From positions 372,001 through 436,000 of the forward strand of contig CAWJLE010000003.1 of NCBI GenBank assembly GCA_963843645.1: a stretch of 64,000 bases of DNA, written 5' to 3'. Both the position numbers and the translations under genes were made by a program. The notes beneath the pieces are model-generated. The model saw nothing but the letters and a program-made list of their open reading frames with translations. It made no database searches and had not been told where the DNA came from. This document shows, piece after piece, positions 14,583 to 24,226 of this stretch. Source of the stretch: CAWJLE01 sp963843645 (GTDB taxonomy: Bacteria > Chloroflexota > Anaerolineae > DAOTYC01). The first letter of the stretch is position 1. Each line of letters opens with the position of its first letter.

Positions 14583-17133
14583 GTGATGCGCATTAATGGT
14601 GAGATTCTCATTGTCGAAGACAGCCCGACGCAGGCGGCTAAGCTCAGATTCCTGTTGGAAGAGTGTGGGTACGGGGTGAATGTAGCCGCAAACGGGTTGG
14701 AGGGAATTCGAGCGGCGCGAGAGCGCCGTCCGACGTTCATCATTAGCGACATCGTCATGCCGATGATGGACGGTTACGAGATGTGCCGTCGGATCAAGCA
14801 AGACGAGAGTTTGAAAGATGTTCCGGTGATGCTGGCCACCAACCTGTCGGACCCGGACGACATCATTCGCGGGCTGGAAGCCCGTGCAGACTATTACGTG
14901 ACCAAACCCTACGACGAGGACTACCTCGTCTCTGAGATCCAGACACTGCTGTCCGACTCGTGCCATGAGAGACCTGATGTCTCAGAGGCCGAGCGGGAGG
15001 GCCTTGAAGTCACCGTGGCCGGCCGTCCCCGTGTAATCAACTCCGATCGGCGACAGATGCTGACCTTGCTTCTCTCGGTGTATCAGAATGCGGTGGCTCA
15101 GAATCACAGACTCGTCGAGACCCAGCGCCGGCGCGAGCGAGCCGAAATGGAACTGCAAATCGCCAAAGAAAAGGCCGAAACGGCGAGCCGATTCAAGAGC
15201 ACGTTCCTCGCCAACATGAGTCACGAGATTCGAACCCCCATGAACGGCATTATTGGCATGACCGAGCTGGCGCTGGGGACCGAACTGTCGCCTGAGCAGC
15301 GTGAGTACTTGGACGCCGTGCGGACTTCGGCTGAGTCCTTGCTGGACCTGCTAAACGACATTCTGGACTTCTCGAAGATCGAAGCCGGCCGGTTGGAGCT
15401 GGAACACGCGGATTTCGATCCGCGCCGGATCGTCGGCCAGCTATCAGACGTGTTGGCGCACCGGGCTGCCCAGAAGGGCCTGGAGTTGCTGCTCTACGTT
15501 CACCCTGATGTGCCGGCTCGGATACGGGGCGATTCGCTTCGCTTCCGCCAGGTGCTGGTCAACCTGGTAGGCAACGCCATCAAGTTTACGAACGCGGGGG
15601 AGATCGTGCTGGAAGTCCGAGTGTTGAAGCAGACCGACTCCCAGGTTGAGCTGCTTTGCTCGGTCACCGATACCGGCGTCGGCGTCCCGGCGGACAAGTT
15701 GGACAGCATCTTCGATTCGTTTTCGCAAGGTGACGACAGCACAACTCGCCGCTACGGGGGCACGGGCCTGGGCCTGAGCATCTGCCGGCAGTTGGTTCAG
15801 ATGATGGATGGGCAAATCCGTGTGGAGAGCGAAGTGGGGAAAGGGAGCACCTTCTCCTTCACCGCCACGTTCGGCCGGCCCCTGGAACAGGAGATCTCAG
15901 ACTGTGAGGGCAGGTCCCGTGAGACACTGCGAGGACGAAGGATCCTCGTAGTCGACGACAATGCCACCAATCGTCGCATTCTACGGGACACCTTGCGCTC
16001 GTTCGGCTGTCACGTTGAGGTCACCGAAGACGGCGCCCAGGGCCTCGCGGGGCTCAGGCGCGCGCTGGAGCGGAGTCAACCCTTCGACCTGGTCTTGCTG
16101 GACGTCGTAATGCCCGAACGCAGCGGGCTTGACGTGCTGGCTGCCATCCGCGAAGACCCGCAGCTTCGGGCGCTCCCGGTGATCTTGTTGACCTCGGTGG
16201 ATGATCTGAGAGTGGTCACTGACCGACGGGATCTCGCCTGGTCGGCTTTCCTGACCAAGCCGATCAAGCAAGCGGCTCTTTTCGATGCCATCGCCGGCAC
16301 GTTGAGGACAGTTTGCGCTACCAACTCCATGACTTCCGGCGCGCGGTTCAACAGGATCGAAGAACAGCGCCCGTTGCGCATTCTGTTGGCTGAGGACAAT
16401 GCCATCAATCAGCGGCTCGCAAAGACTTTTCTCATGCAGGCCGGGCATCAGGTCGTGACTGCTCAAACCGGGCGGGACGTGCTGAACATTCTAGCGGTGG
16501 CTGAGTTTGACCTGGTGTTCATGGACGTGCAAATGCCGGAAATGGACGGCTTTGAGGCTGTGGCAGCCATTCGCGCCGATTTCGCGCTGGAAGCACCTTC
16601 CGATCGTGGCGATGACCGCACACGCTATGAAGGGAGATCGAGAGCGCTGCCTCGAAGCGGGCATGGACGACTACGTCTGTAAGCCGCTGCGCCGCGAGGA
16701 GTTGCTGGATGCCATCGGTCGCCAAATGGCGCGCGCCCAAATGTGCGGTGCCGGCTCTGAGGCGCCAATGAGAGCCGACGACCGCGGGCAGGTCATCGAC
16801 CGGGCGGTCGCGATGGAGCGAATGTGTGGGAACGAAGACCTGTTCCAGTCTCTGCTGCGAATGCTGGTCGACGATGCGCCTGTGAAGGTCGCGCAGATCA
16901 CTGAAGCGGTGGCGGGCGGTGACCTGCGAGCGTTGAGGGCGGCATCGCATACGCTAAAGGGATCGTCGGCGACGATGGCCGCCGATCGGGTGCGTGACGC
17001 GGCTTCGAAGATCGAGATGGCGGCAGAGGAGGGCGATCTCGCGCTGGCGTCCACCCATGTCAACGAACTGAAGCGTGAAGTGAAGCTGCTGTGCGAGTGG
17101 GCCAGGGCGCAGGGCGTGAGCGTAACTGACTGA
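14583..17133 (+). CDS. Hybrid sensor histidine kinase REC-HisKA-HATPase-REC-REC-HPt (one frameshift)
   Basis: About 850 residues. Receiver 1 at residues 5-122 (D56, VTKPY), coiled coil 165-205, HisKA with FLANMSHEIRTPMNG (H214), HATPase_c with LVNLVGNAIKF, DTGVGVP and GGTGLGLSI, receiver 2 (RILVVDDNATNRRIL), receiver 3 (RILLAEDNAINQRLA, MDVQMPEMDG) and a C-terminal HPt with ASHTLKGSSATM. A frame change near 16590-16600 inside receiver 3 moves the reading from ending at 16682 to the frame ending at 17133; KHLPIVAMTAHAMKGDRERCLEAG follows seamlessly. The arrangement resembles BarA/GacS phosphorelay kinases but the N-terminus is a receiver, not a membrane sensor, so the protein is cytoplasmic. 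Start GTG 14583 or ATG 14586 after AAGGAG. Confidence 0.88.
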
Positions 17134-17172
17134 GAATGCCGGATGTCGAACGGTCAGACCCGCGACACGATG

Positions 17173-17264
17173 GCGGCCAGGGACATGACGATAGCAGCAC
17201 AGGAGGGACTCCAGCGGCTCGCTGCGAGTCCCTCCTGTGCTGCTATCGTCATGTCCCTGGCCGC
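17173..17264. repeat. 38-bp perfect inverted repeat between convergent genes
   Basis: Positions 17173-17210 are the exact reverse complement of 17227-17264, with a 16-nt loop that itself contains CAGCG/CGCTG-type pairing. The element occupies most of the 150-bp gap between the hybrid kinase stop (17133) and the UPF0173 stop (17284). It lacks a T tract on either strand. It may act as a bidirectional transcription barrier; a fold-back assembly artefact is also possible. Confidence 0.9.
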
Positions 17265-17283
17265 ACCGCTCAGCGACCGCGAA

Positions 17284-18018
17284 CTAGGCGTATTCCCACG
17301 TGTCTCCGGGTTTCCAGCGGACCAGCTCGACGTGTGGGGCGCGAACGTGAATCTCCTCTTCAAGCCGATCCAGGTCCTGCTTCTGGTTAGGGAACGTGTC
17401 GAAGTGGATCGGGATAAAGATCTTGGGATGGACCAGCGATGCGGCGTAACCGGCCTCCCGGATACCCATGTTGTACTTGCCACCAACGGGCAGGATGGCG
17501 ATGTCCGGGCTGTACAGGTCGCGGATGATCGCCATGTCACTGAACACGCCCGTGTCTCCGCCATAGTAGATCGACGGCCCGTCCTTGAACTCGATCACGA
17601 AGCCAACGGAGCCCGCGCCAGGCATGACGGTCTTGTCGCGGGCGTACTCGTAGCCCAGGATCTCGGACGTGTGCACAGCGTTACCATGGTGAGCGTGAAC
17701 TGGTCCGTGCGCCAGCTTCCGCCAACATTCAGCGGCGTGGAGGCCGCTGCGTCGTACGGCGATGCCGTGGCGGGCGGCGTAGAAGCCGATCTCCGGCGTG
17801 CAGATCAGCGGCGCGCCTGTGGCCTTGACGATCTCGATGGCATCGCCAAGGTGGTCGTCGTGGCCGTGGGTCACACAGACGGCCGCGGCGCGAGTGAGTC
17901 TGGATCAGCTGATGGGGCAGACCGGGTTGCCTTTGACCCAGGGGTCGAAGAAGATGACCTGATCATCGGCCTCGACCTGGATCGAAGCGTGTCCCAGCCA
18001 GCGGATTTTGGTAGTCAT
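17284..18018 (-). pseudogene. UPF0173 metallo-beta-lactamase-fold hydrolase with an internal stop
   Basis: Metal-dependent hydrolase of the UPF0173 (UlaG-like) family. MTTKIRWLGHASIQ and FFDPWVKGNPVCPIS open the protein; then VTHGHDDHLGDA carries the zinc-binding HxHxDH motif, IYYGGDTGVFSDM the metal Asp, and IFIPIHFDTFPNQ the C-terminal His. Between CPIS and the HxHxDH motif there is one TGA at 17905-17907 in the same frame as both halves, and the spacing of 12 residues matches the family. Two compensating indels (a readable alternative frame gives DPDSLA) or a nonsense change would explain this. ATG 18018 begins the protein. The substrate is unknown. Confidence 0.8.
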
Positions 18019-18049
18019 CGCAGTTCTCCTTATCAGCACGCACGAGCGT

Positions 18050-18371
18050 TCAGGGCAGTTGTACTTCCTGGTCGTCGACGAAGACGGCGGAGAAGTCCTC
18101 GACGCGGGGCATAGGTCGTTGCTGGCCTGCGACCCCGACGGGTGAATTGAGCGCGTTCTGCGCGGACTCCAGGTCGTCGAACCACAGCTCGTTGACCCAG
18201 CGCCAGGCCGCCTCGCCCTCTGGCGCACCGACGACCTTGCCGATCGTGTAGCGGCGGAGGCCCGGCATTCGCGAGCGCGTCCTGTGCGGCATGCTTTTCG
18301 GCGAAATACCGGTCGAACGCGGCCCGGTCGGTGCCCGGCGGCAACCTGAACATGGCAACGAGTTTGACCAT
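18050..18371 (-). pseudogene. EthD-domain protein, one frameshift
   Basis: A short ferredoxin-like dimeric alpha+beta-barrel protein. The N-terminal half MVKLVAMFRLPPGTDRAAFDRYF is in one frame and the C-terminal half (RYTIGKVVGAPEGEAAWRWVNELWFDD...MPRVEDFSAVFVDDQ) in another; the change lies near 18265 in GGCCCGGCATTCG. EthD-like proteins are accessory in several catabolic operons, often with oxidoreductases. ATG 18371 follows GGGAGG. It lies 31 bp upstream of the UPF0173 gene and downstream of the creatininase-like gene. Confidence 0.7.
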
Positions 18372-18526
18372 GAAGCAGTCCTCCCTCTGTTCCTGATCAG
18401 TCACCGCAGGAGTGCCGGTCCCTGTGCGAGTCCGGTCTTGGGTGCGGAAACAGTCAGCACCGAAGAAATCGGCCCGGAGCCGATCCTGCGAAGGACTCCG
18501 GGCCGCGTATTCATGTTGTCGGTTGA

Positions 18527-19634
18527 CTACTGAATCTGGCCGATCTGCGGCAGCTGGTAGACTGACTTCCAGCCCGGGCTCAGCGGCTCGCGCAGGTAGG
18601 CTTCCATCTCCTTCGGATCGCGCAGCGTGACGAGCTCGGTGGGCGGGACGGTGCCGGCCGGCCAGGTCTTGAGGATGTCATCGCAGAGCAGGGTGACGTA
18701 GCTCAGGATGGCTGCCAGGGGCCGCTTCGCCTTCTGGGCGGTGCCGTGCGTCGACTTGCCGACGACGCCTTCCGGCGTGGCCTTGATCTCGATGGCGCTC
18801 TGGCCTTCGGCCTCGGACCAACGGCTCGGACGGCCGAATATCCGTCGACGGAGTTGTCCATGTGGTCGGGAGGCAAGAAACCGACGCCCTGAGTATCGAC
18901 CGCGTAATCCATGTCGACCATATCCGGGAAGAGCAGAAGGCTCATCGAGGTCTCGGACTCGTCGGCGTGGACGAACGGAGTGTCGAGCTCGGCCGCCCTG
19001 CTCCGTGGTGGCGAAGAACTCGCGCACGGCGCGGTGCCAGTCCATGACGCGGAAGTAGCCGGGGAGCTGGTACTTCTTCTGGAACTCCTGGATAGCTGAC
19101 TCGAGCATCCACAGATGGCCGTGGTTGTTGATGATGATCTGCTTGCGGAAACCGTCGTTCCACAGGCCGAGCATCACGTCCATCATCATACCGCGGACGA
19201 TGTCCTCGCGGACGATGCAAGTGCCGGGCATGCCGACGTGATGGTACGGGTGTCCGCCGTAGTTGAGCGGCGGCAGGGCGATGTTGACCGGGGCGCCCTT
19301 CTTGGCCGTGTAGCGGCGGACGGCCTCGGCGATCATGGTGACGAACAGAGTGTCGTCGGCGCTCGGCAGGTGCATGCCGTGGTTTTCGGTGCAACCCACG
19401 GGGATGAGCACGATGTCGTTCTTGCGGCGGTTGTCGATCGAGCTCGTGACGCGGCGTCGTCTGGATGTAGGAACCGCGCTTGGCCCATTCCGGCTTGGCC
19501 GGAATGCCGTACTCGGTCAAGAGGGCGTCGATCTCGGCGTCGCTGGCGTCCCAGATCTGCTTCTTCATGCGACCGACAGGGCTGTCCTCAAAGAAGATCG
19601 TAGGTGCACTGCTGGGCAAAAACTTTGGACTCAT
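18527..19634 (-). pseudogene. Creatininase-family amidohydrolase (IolN-like candidate), frameshifted
   Basis: Creatininase/creatinine-amidohydrolase fold: LIPVGCTENHGMHLPSADDT contains the conserved E-N-H-G-x-H-L metal motif, followed by GGHPYHHVGMPGT, IIINNHGHLWMLESAIQEF (N-N-H-G motif) and C-terminal ATPEGVVGKSTHGTAQKA. The N-terminus FEDSPVGRMKKQIWDASDAEID starts at ATG 19634 behind AAGGAG. Frame changes lie near 19450, 18970 and 18840. Members of this superfamily include creatininase, formamide hydrolases (MftE, FAPy deformylase) and the diketo-inositol hydrolase IolN of Thermotoga. Adjacency to a zinc dehydrogenase recalls the iolM-iolN pair, hence the candidate name; the specific activity is inference. 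Confidence 0.75.
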
Positions 19635-19796
19635 CTTGTGTCTCCTTCTATAATGAGTTTAGATCGATAGATCGTCGGAATTGTGAACGTGTGCATCGCA
19701 CTGATACGTTATCAGATGGCTACGGTTTACTCATTCACCTCCTCGTTCAATCGAGGGATGGGCAGATCCCCCGCGCGTAATCTCAACACTAGTTAA

Positions 19797-20852
19797 TCAC
19801 AGGGTTGGATCGATGACGACCTTCAAGGCCTCGCCCGCACGCATCATGCGATGTGCGTCGAAAATCTGCTCCAACGGCATCACGTGGCTGACGATGTCAT
19901 TCATGGGCAGCTTGGCCTGTTCGAGAAGCTGGATGGCGGGCGCAAAAGTGTACTTGGTGAGGAAGACACCGTTAATCTGCAGCTCTTTGCGCATGATTAA
20001 CGCTTGCGGCACGGCAGGGCGAGCCAGTTCATCGTGGCCAAACAGCACGACGCGACCACCGAACCGGGCGAGCTGGATGCAATCGTTGAGGAGCGGACCG
20101 ACAGCTTCGAGGACCACGTCCGCACCGCGGCCCTTGGTCTCGTCCTTGACCAATTCCTCCAGGTTCTCCTTCTTCGGGTTGACCACGACATCGGCGCCGA
20201 TTTTCCTGGAGACGTTGCTGCGGTATTCGGAGACTTCGGAGTTGATGACCCGGCACCCGCTCATCTTGAGCATGCTGACGAGCAACAGTCCGACAGGGCC
20301 CGCGCCCAGAACGAGGGCGGTCTCGCCGGCTTCCGGATTCGCCTTGCGCAGTGCGTTGAACGCGCACGCCACTGTCTCGGTGACCGCCATGTGCGGCCAC
20401 GAAACAGAGGGACCCACCTGGTAGACCATGTGATCGGGGATGACGATGTACTTGGCCAGGGCGCCGTCGTGGAAGATGCCCGGCGTGTCGCAGAAGCCCG
20501 GCACCGGTGCGCTGAAGACGGTCAGGCAGGCGTTGGGATAACCCCGCCGGCACTCGTCGCAGTGGCCGCAACCCGCGTTCTGATCTGCGACGACGCGGTC
20601 TCCCGGCTTGCAGTTGGTGACCATCGGGCCCACAGCCGCCACCTCACCGGCGAATTCGTGGCCCATGATCACGTTCTTCGTGGCCGGATGCCGCGGCGGG
20701 ACTTCGAGGATGTGCAAGTCCGTGCCACAGACGCCCACGCCCTTCACTGCCAGCAGCACGTCGTGCGGATCCTTGATCTGCGGCATGGGCCGGTCTTCGA
20801 GGACCAGCTTCCCCTCCCCTTTGAATACGGCTGCCATCATGTTGTCACCCAT
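19797..20852 (-). CDS. Zinc-dependent medium-chain dehydrogenase (IolM/threonine-DH-like)
   Basis: An intact 351-residue MDR enzyme. GVCGTDLHILEVPP and IMGHEFAGEVAAVG provide the catalytic zinc ligands; DQNAGCGHCDECRRGYPNAC the four structural-zinc cysteines; LVLGAGPVGLLLV the NAD(P) fold; RFGGRVVLFGHD and KVVIDPTL the C-terminal region. ATG 20852 is preceded by AAGGAG at the right distance. It lies 162 bp upstream of the creatininase-like gene and 55 bp downstream of the sugar-kinase gene. The neighbourhood suggests oxidation of a sugar acid or cyclitol, for example scyllo-inosose; the exact substrate is not determinable. Confidence 0.85.
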   Translation of the reverse strand: MGDNMMAAVFKGEGKLVLEDRPMPQIKDPHDVLLAVKGVGVCGTDLHILEVPPRHPATKNVIMGHEFAGEVAAVGPMVTNCKPGDRVVADQNAGCGHCDECRRGYPNACLTVFSAPVPGFCDTPGIFHDGALAKYIVIPDHMVYQVGPSVSWPHMAVTETVACAFNALRKANPEAGETALVLGAGPVGLLLVSMLKMSGCRVINSEVSEYRSNVSRKIGADVVVNPKKENLEELVKDETKGRGADVVLEAVGPLLNDCIQLARFGGRVVLFGHDELARPAVPQALIMRKELQINGVFLTKYTFAPAIQLLEQAKLPMNDIVSHVMPLEQIFDAHRMMRAGEALKVVIDPTL

Positions 20853-20907
20853 GTGTTATTCTCCTTACTGACTGAAATAGTACGTGCATTGCCTGTACAG
20901 AATGCTC

Positions 20908-21922
20908 TTACTGGCCTGGAATGGGCTTGAAATGCAGTTCTACGAGCGTGCAGTTGATTTGTCTTGAAGGCCTGGGCCAGCTCCGTGAACCGCCGCCGGT
21001 CCTTGCACAGCCCAATGATGGCCCCACCCGAGCCTGGGAATTTGGACGAGAAGCCCAAAGACCGCGCCAAATCGATCATCTCTTGATTCGATGGAGCGAT
21101 GGGATAGATCGACTTCCGCAGGTCGAAGTTCAGGTTGACCAGCCGATTGAATTCGTCCACATCTCCGGCGAGAAGAGCCGCCCGGCCATCGACTGCGTTT
21201 TGAGCGATGGCGCTCATCATTCGAATGACGTCCGGTTCGCCACGGTCGTAGCGGGCGCGGACGTCATTATGAAGCGTATCGCGGTGGGTTAGCGAGAGAC
21301 GGTACGCCAGATACATGGGTGGCAACAGGTCGGCATCCAGGACCTCGTAGTTGCCATACTCCTGGCATTGCATCACCGCACGGTCGAAATCCATGAATAC
21401 GACCGAATCGTATACCTGCGCCACACGATCCTGCAATCCCCCGAAGATTCCTAGCTCGTGGGTTTCGACGGACAAGACCAGGTTGGCCAGCAGTGGCTGA
21501 GGGATGTCGACCTGGAAGAACTGCATCAGGGCCTTGACGGTGGAGGCAATAATGGCCGACGAGCCGCCCAATCCGACCTGCCGCGGGATGTTCGAATCGT
21601 AGCGGATGGAGAAGTTGCGGTGAGCGAGGGGGATGCTGTGGTCTCGAGCCCATTCGTAGAAACGTTTGATGGAGGCCTTGATCAGACGTCCGCCGCCGTA
21701 GTACCCGACGGTGCCGACGTCCTCCACCAGGCTCTCGAGCGAGGTGTACTGGGCCAGATCCGACGCGGCAGGCAGAATCTCGATGACGGGCCACTCGTAT
21801 AGAACCACTTCCGCCCCGAAGTTGTGGACGGCGGCGGCAATAGTTTTGCCGAAGAAGCCGTCACTGGGATTTCCCAGAATACCCACTCGGGCGTGTGTGA
21901 CGGTGCGGACAATCTCCACCAA
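20908..21922 (-). CDS. GHMP-family sugar kinase (glucuronokinase-like), C-terminal frameshift
   Basis: GHMP kinase of about 338 residues. GILGNPSDGFFGKTIAAAV is motif 1, PRQVGLGGSSAIIASTVKAL the Gly/Ser-rich ATP-binding motif 2 and GFSSKFPGSGGAIIGLC motif 3. The pattern resembles plant-type glucuronokinases and related sugar-1-kinases. As written, the frame runs on to 20837 into the next gene, but a one-base slip near 20945 gives a natural end VELHFKPIPGQ and TAA at 20908-20910, which removes the overlap. It stands 26 bp after galU, so sugar-1-phosphate formation and nucleotide activation (for example glucuronate to UDP-glucuronate) are plausibly coupled. Confidence 0.8.
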
Positions 21923-21948
21923 AAGCCTCCGGGCACAATTGTGTCGGG

Positions 21949-22860
21949 CTATTCCAGCGCGCTACATTGCCGCAGCGCGTAGTTGCGTAGAGTCGCGCCG
22001 ACCTCCGGATCGCGCAGCGCGAAGTACAGGAAGGCCTTCCAGTAAGATTCATAGTTGCCGATGTCGAAACGCTGCTCGCCATTGGTCATCAGCAGGCCGA
22101 GGATCCGGGCGTCCTCCTGGATCAACAGGCGAATGGCGTCGGTGAGCTGAAGCTCGCGGCCGTAGCCCGGTTGGATTCGCTTCAGGGCCGAGTAAATCTC
22201 CGGTGTGAAGATGTACCGGCCTGCCACGGCGTAATTCGATGGGGCGAACGCCGGTTTCGGCTTTTCCACGATATCCTCCAGCCAGAACGGCCGATCGACC
22301 GGCGCGCCGGCGGCCACCTGAGCGATACCGTAGTTGCCGGTATGCGACGGGTCGATCCGCTCGAAGGCGATGACACCGTCGCAATCTGTAGACTCAAATG
22401 CGGTGATCATGCGTCCCAGCGCCAGCTGCTGGTCGCTGCCGTTCGTGAGGATGGAATCGCCCAGAGCGACGATGAACGGATCGTCCCCAGTGAATTTCTC
22501 GCCGTAGCTCACGGCATCGCCCAGCCCCAGCTGCATAGGCTGCCGGGTGTAATGAATCTGCAGCTTCAGATGGTCGAACAGCACCTGGGACAACAACTCT
22601 TCTTTGCCGGCGACCCGCAAACGGCGAACCAACTCCTCGTCGTAGTCGAAATGATCCTCGATAGAGCTTTTCTTGGCGCCGGTGACGAACAGCACCTGGT
22701 CGACGTGGCAGTCGGCCATCTCTTCAACGATGTACTGCACACCCGGCTTGCGGCCGACTGGGAGCATTTCCTTCGGATGGCTCTTCGTAGCCGGCAGCAA
22801 CCGGGTGCCGAACCCGGCCACGGGAATGACGGCTTTCGTGACACGACGGCTAGTCATCAT
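21949..22860 (-). CDS. galU: UTP--glucose-1-phosphate uridylyltransferase family enzyme
   Basis: A 303-residue nucleotidyltransferase that makes UDP-sugars from UTP and a sugar-1-phosphate. KAVIPVAGFGTRLLPATKSHPKEMLPV is the hallmark GalU N-terminus (nucleotide loop and K-E-M), followed by QPMQLGLGDAV, FIVALGDSIL, WLEDIVEKPKP and FDIGNYESYWKAF. Length and motif order are normal. ATG 22860 or 22857. The gene lies between the amidohydrolase (12 bp) and the GHMP kinase (26 bp) on the same strand. In this context the sugar-1-phosphate may be a uronic acid rather than glucose. Confidence 0.92.
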   Translation of the reverse strand: MMTSRRVTKAVIPVAGFGTRLLPATKSHPKEMLPVGRKPGVQYIVEEMADCHVDQVLFVTGAKKSSIEDHFDYDEELVRRLRVAGKEELLSQVLFDHLKLQIHYTRQPMQLGLGDAVSYGEKFTGDDPFIVALGDSILTNGSDQQLALGRMITAFESTDCDGVIAFERIDPSHTGNYGIAQVAAGAPVDRPFWLEDIVEKPKPAFAPSNYAVAGRYIFTPEIYSALKRIQPGYGRELQLTDAIRLLIQEDARILGLLMTNGEQRFDIGNYESYWKAFLYFALRDPEVGATLRNYALRQCSALE

Positions 22861-22872
22861 AGTGAAGTCTTT

Positions 22873-24128
22873 CTACACCCTCGCCTTCAAGAATCGCTGA
22901 AACTCTCCGCCGAACAGCATGGCGGTGTCACGTTCGATTTCGTCCGCAGTGGGGTACCAACCTTCGTCGATCAAGTACCCATATTTCTCGGTGAGCACAC
23001 CGGCCACGATGCTGCCGTGAGTGCGTCCACTTGTATGCCATCTGATCCAGAATGCGAGCGTCCGAGTGAATGGGTGTCACACTGGTTCCCAGCATCTCGA
23101 TGCGCTCACGAGTGATCTCTTCGATGATGCTTGGATTGTTGTTGAACCACCAGCAGCCGAAGACGTGCAGGTTTCGACACTTGCGCGCAATCGTTGCTGC
23201 CTCGTGCTGGTTCTCGCGCGACAGGACAGTTAACATAAACTTGTTGCGAGGGTACGTGCGGCACAGGTAGGTCACGGAATCCAGATCGGATCGTTTCAGA
23301 GCATCGCCGGCGTCTGCCAGCTCGGGGAAGACCCGGCGACGTACGCCGATCATCATGGCGAAAGGAATGTCCATTTTGCGACACGCCGGAACCACGCATT
23401 CCGCGATCAGGACACCCATGGGCGAGGCGTCAGGCATGCGGAAAGAATCAGGCAGCGACACGGCCATGTACATTGCGTTCATCCGGTGCGCCGAGTCTTC
23501 CAGGAAGCGAGTGACCTCGGGTATGGTGCGACCGGTCAGATATGGCTCCACATCGTAGCCCATTTTCTTCAGGAGCGGCCAGGTGCTCGCCCAGTTCACG
23601 AGCACTTCGTCGATGCGCAACGCGGCGCGGAAGCGCGGGTCCACCTTCTTGTCGCTCTGCCAGACCGGCGCCTCGGCCGGGTCGAAAGGATCGTTGGTCA
23701 TCACGACGGTGGATACTCGGGCGGCGCGGAAGGACATATCGATGTGCTCAGCCACGCTCAGACGGCTGAGTTCGGCGTGAGCCGTGTCGTAGTTGCGCAG
23801 GTCGGTCACGCCCATGTGCCGAAGAGACGTCACCACGCCCCGCGTGGCCTCCGAAATGGGAGAGCGCTTCTGGAACAGCTCCTGCCAGATCAAGCGGGCT
23901 TGTTCGTCTTTCGGCATGTGCGTCAGCTCGCGGGGTGACACCCCGTCGACGACACGGTTCAGCTCGGCGCGCAGGTAGTGGTACGTCAGGAGGTCTTCCA
24001 GCCCCCGCAGGACGAGATCGCCGAACTCGGCGCTGTAGAGGTGAGTGTGAATATCCAGGGCCAGCTGGCTGCCAACTTTTTCCGAGACGACGCTTCGGGA
24101 GGGTGGTGCGATCTTGAATCGCTTCCAT
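22873..24128 (-). CDS. Uronate-isomerase-like amidohydrolase (two frameshifts)
   Basis: About 418 residues when repaired. After MEAIQDRTTLPKRR a slip in the A5 run (24076-24080) leads to LALDIHTHLYSAEFGDLVLRG, where HTH supplies the H-x-H metal ligands of the amidohydrolase fold, then TYHYLRAELNRVVDG. From 23941 the frame is clean (MSPRELTHMPKDEQARL... through VVMTNDPFD and GCWWFNNNPSIIEEI), then a second slip near 23000 leads to EKYGYLIDEGWYPTADEIERD and the stop at 22873-22875. The overall pattern follows glucuronate/galacturonate isomerase (UxaC) and relatives. Uronate context (GHMP kinase, GalU) fits, but activity is unproven. Promoter at 24183-24211. Confidence 0.75.
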
Positions 24129-24182
24129 CGTCCGGGACCTCCTTGTCGTTGATATCGACGTTAGTTCTCCACCGGTCAGACC

Positions 24183-24211
24183 ATACTACCAGAACAGACC
24201 CAATTTGTCAA
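24183..24211 (-). promoter_or_regulatory. Promoter of the uronate cluster
   Basis: Minus-strand TTGACA (24211-24206), 17-bp spacer, TAGTAT (24188-24183), about 50 bp upstream of ATG 24128. It could drive genes down to 20908 or further. Confidence 0.55.
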
Positions 24212-24226
24212 TGATTGTAGGTTAAT

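Noticed and set aside
17143..18114. Long plus-strand open frame opposite the UPF0173 and EthD genes
   Set aside because: It is antisense to genes with clear metallo-hydrolase motifs and has no domain or ribosome site; GC-rich codon bias produces it.
20004..20930. Plus-strand open frame of over 300 codons at the zinc dehydrogenase
   Set aside because: It mirrors a clean MDR dehydrogenase on the minus strand and shows no recognisable features.
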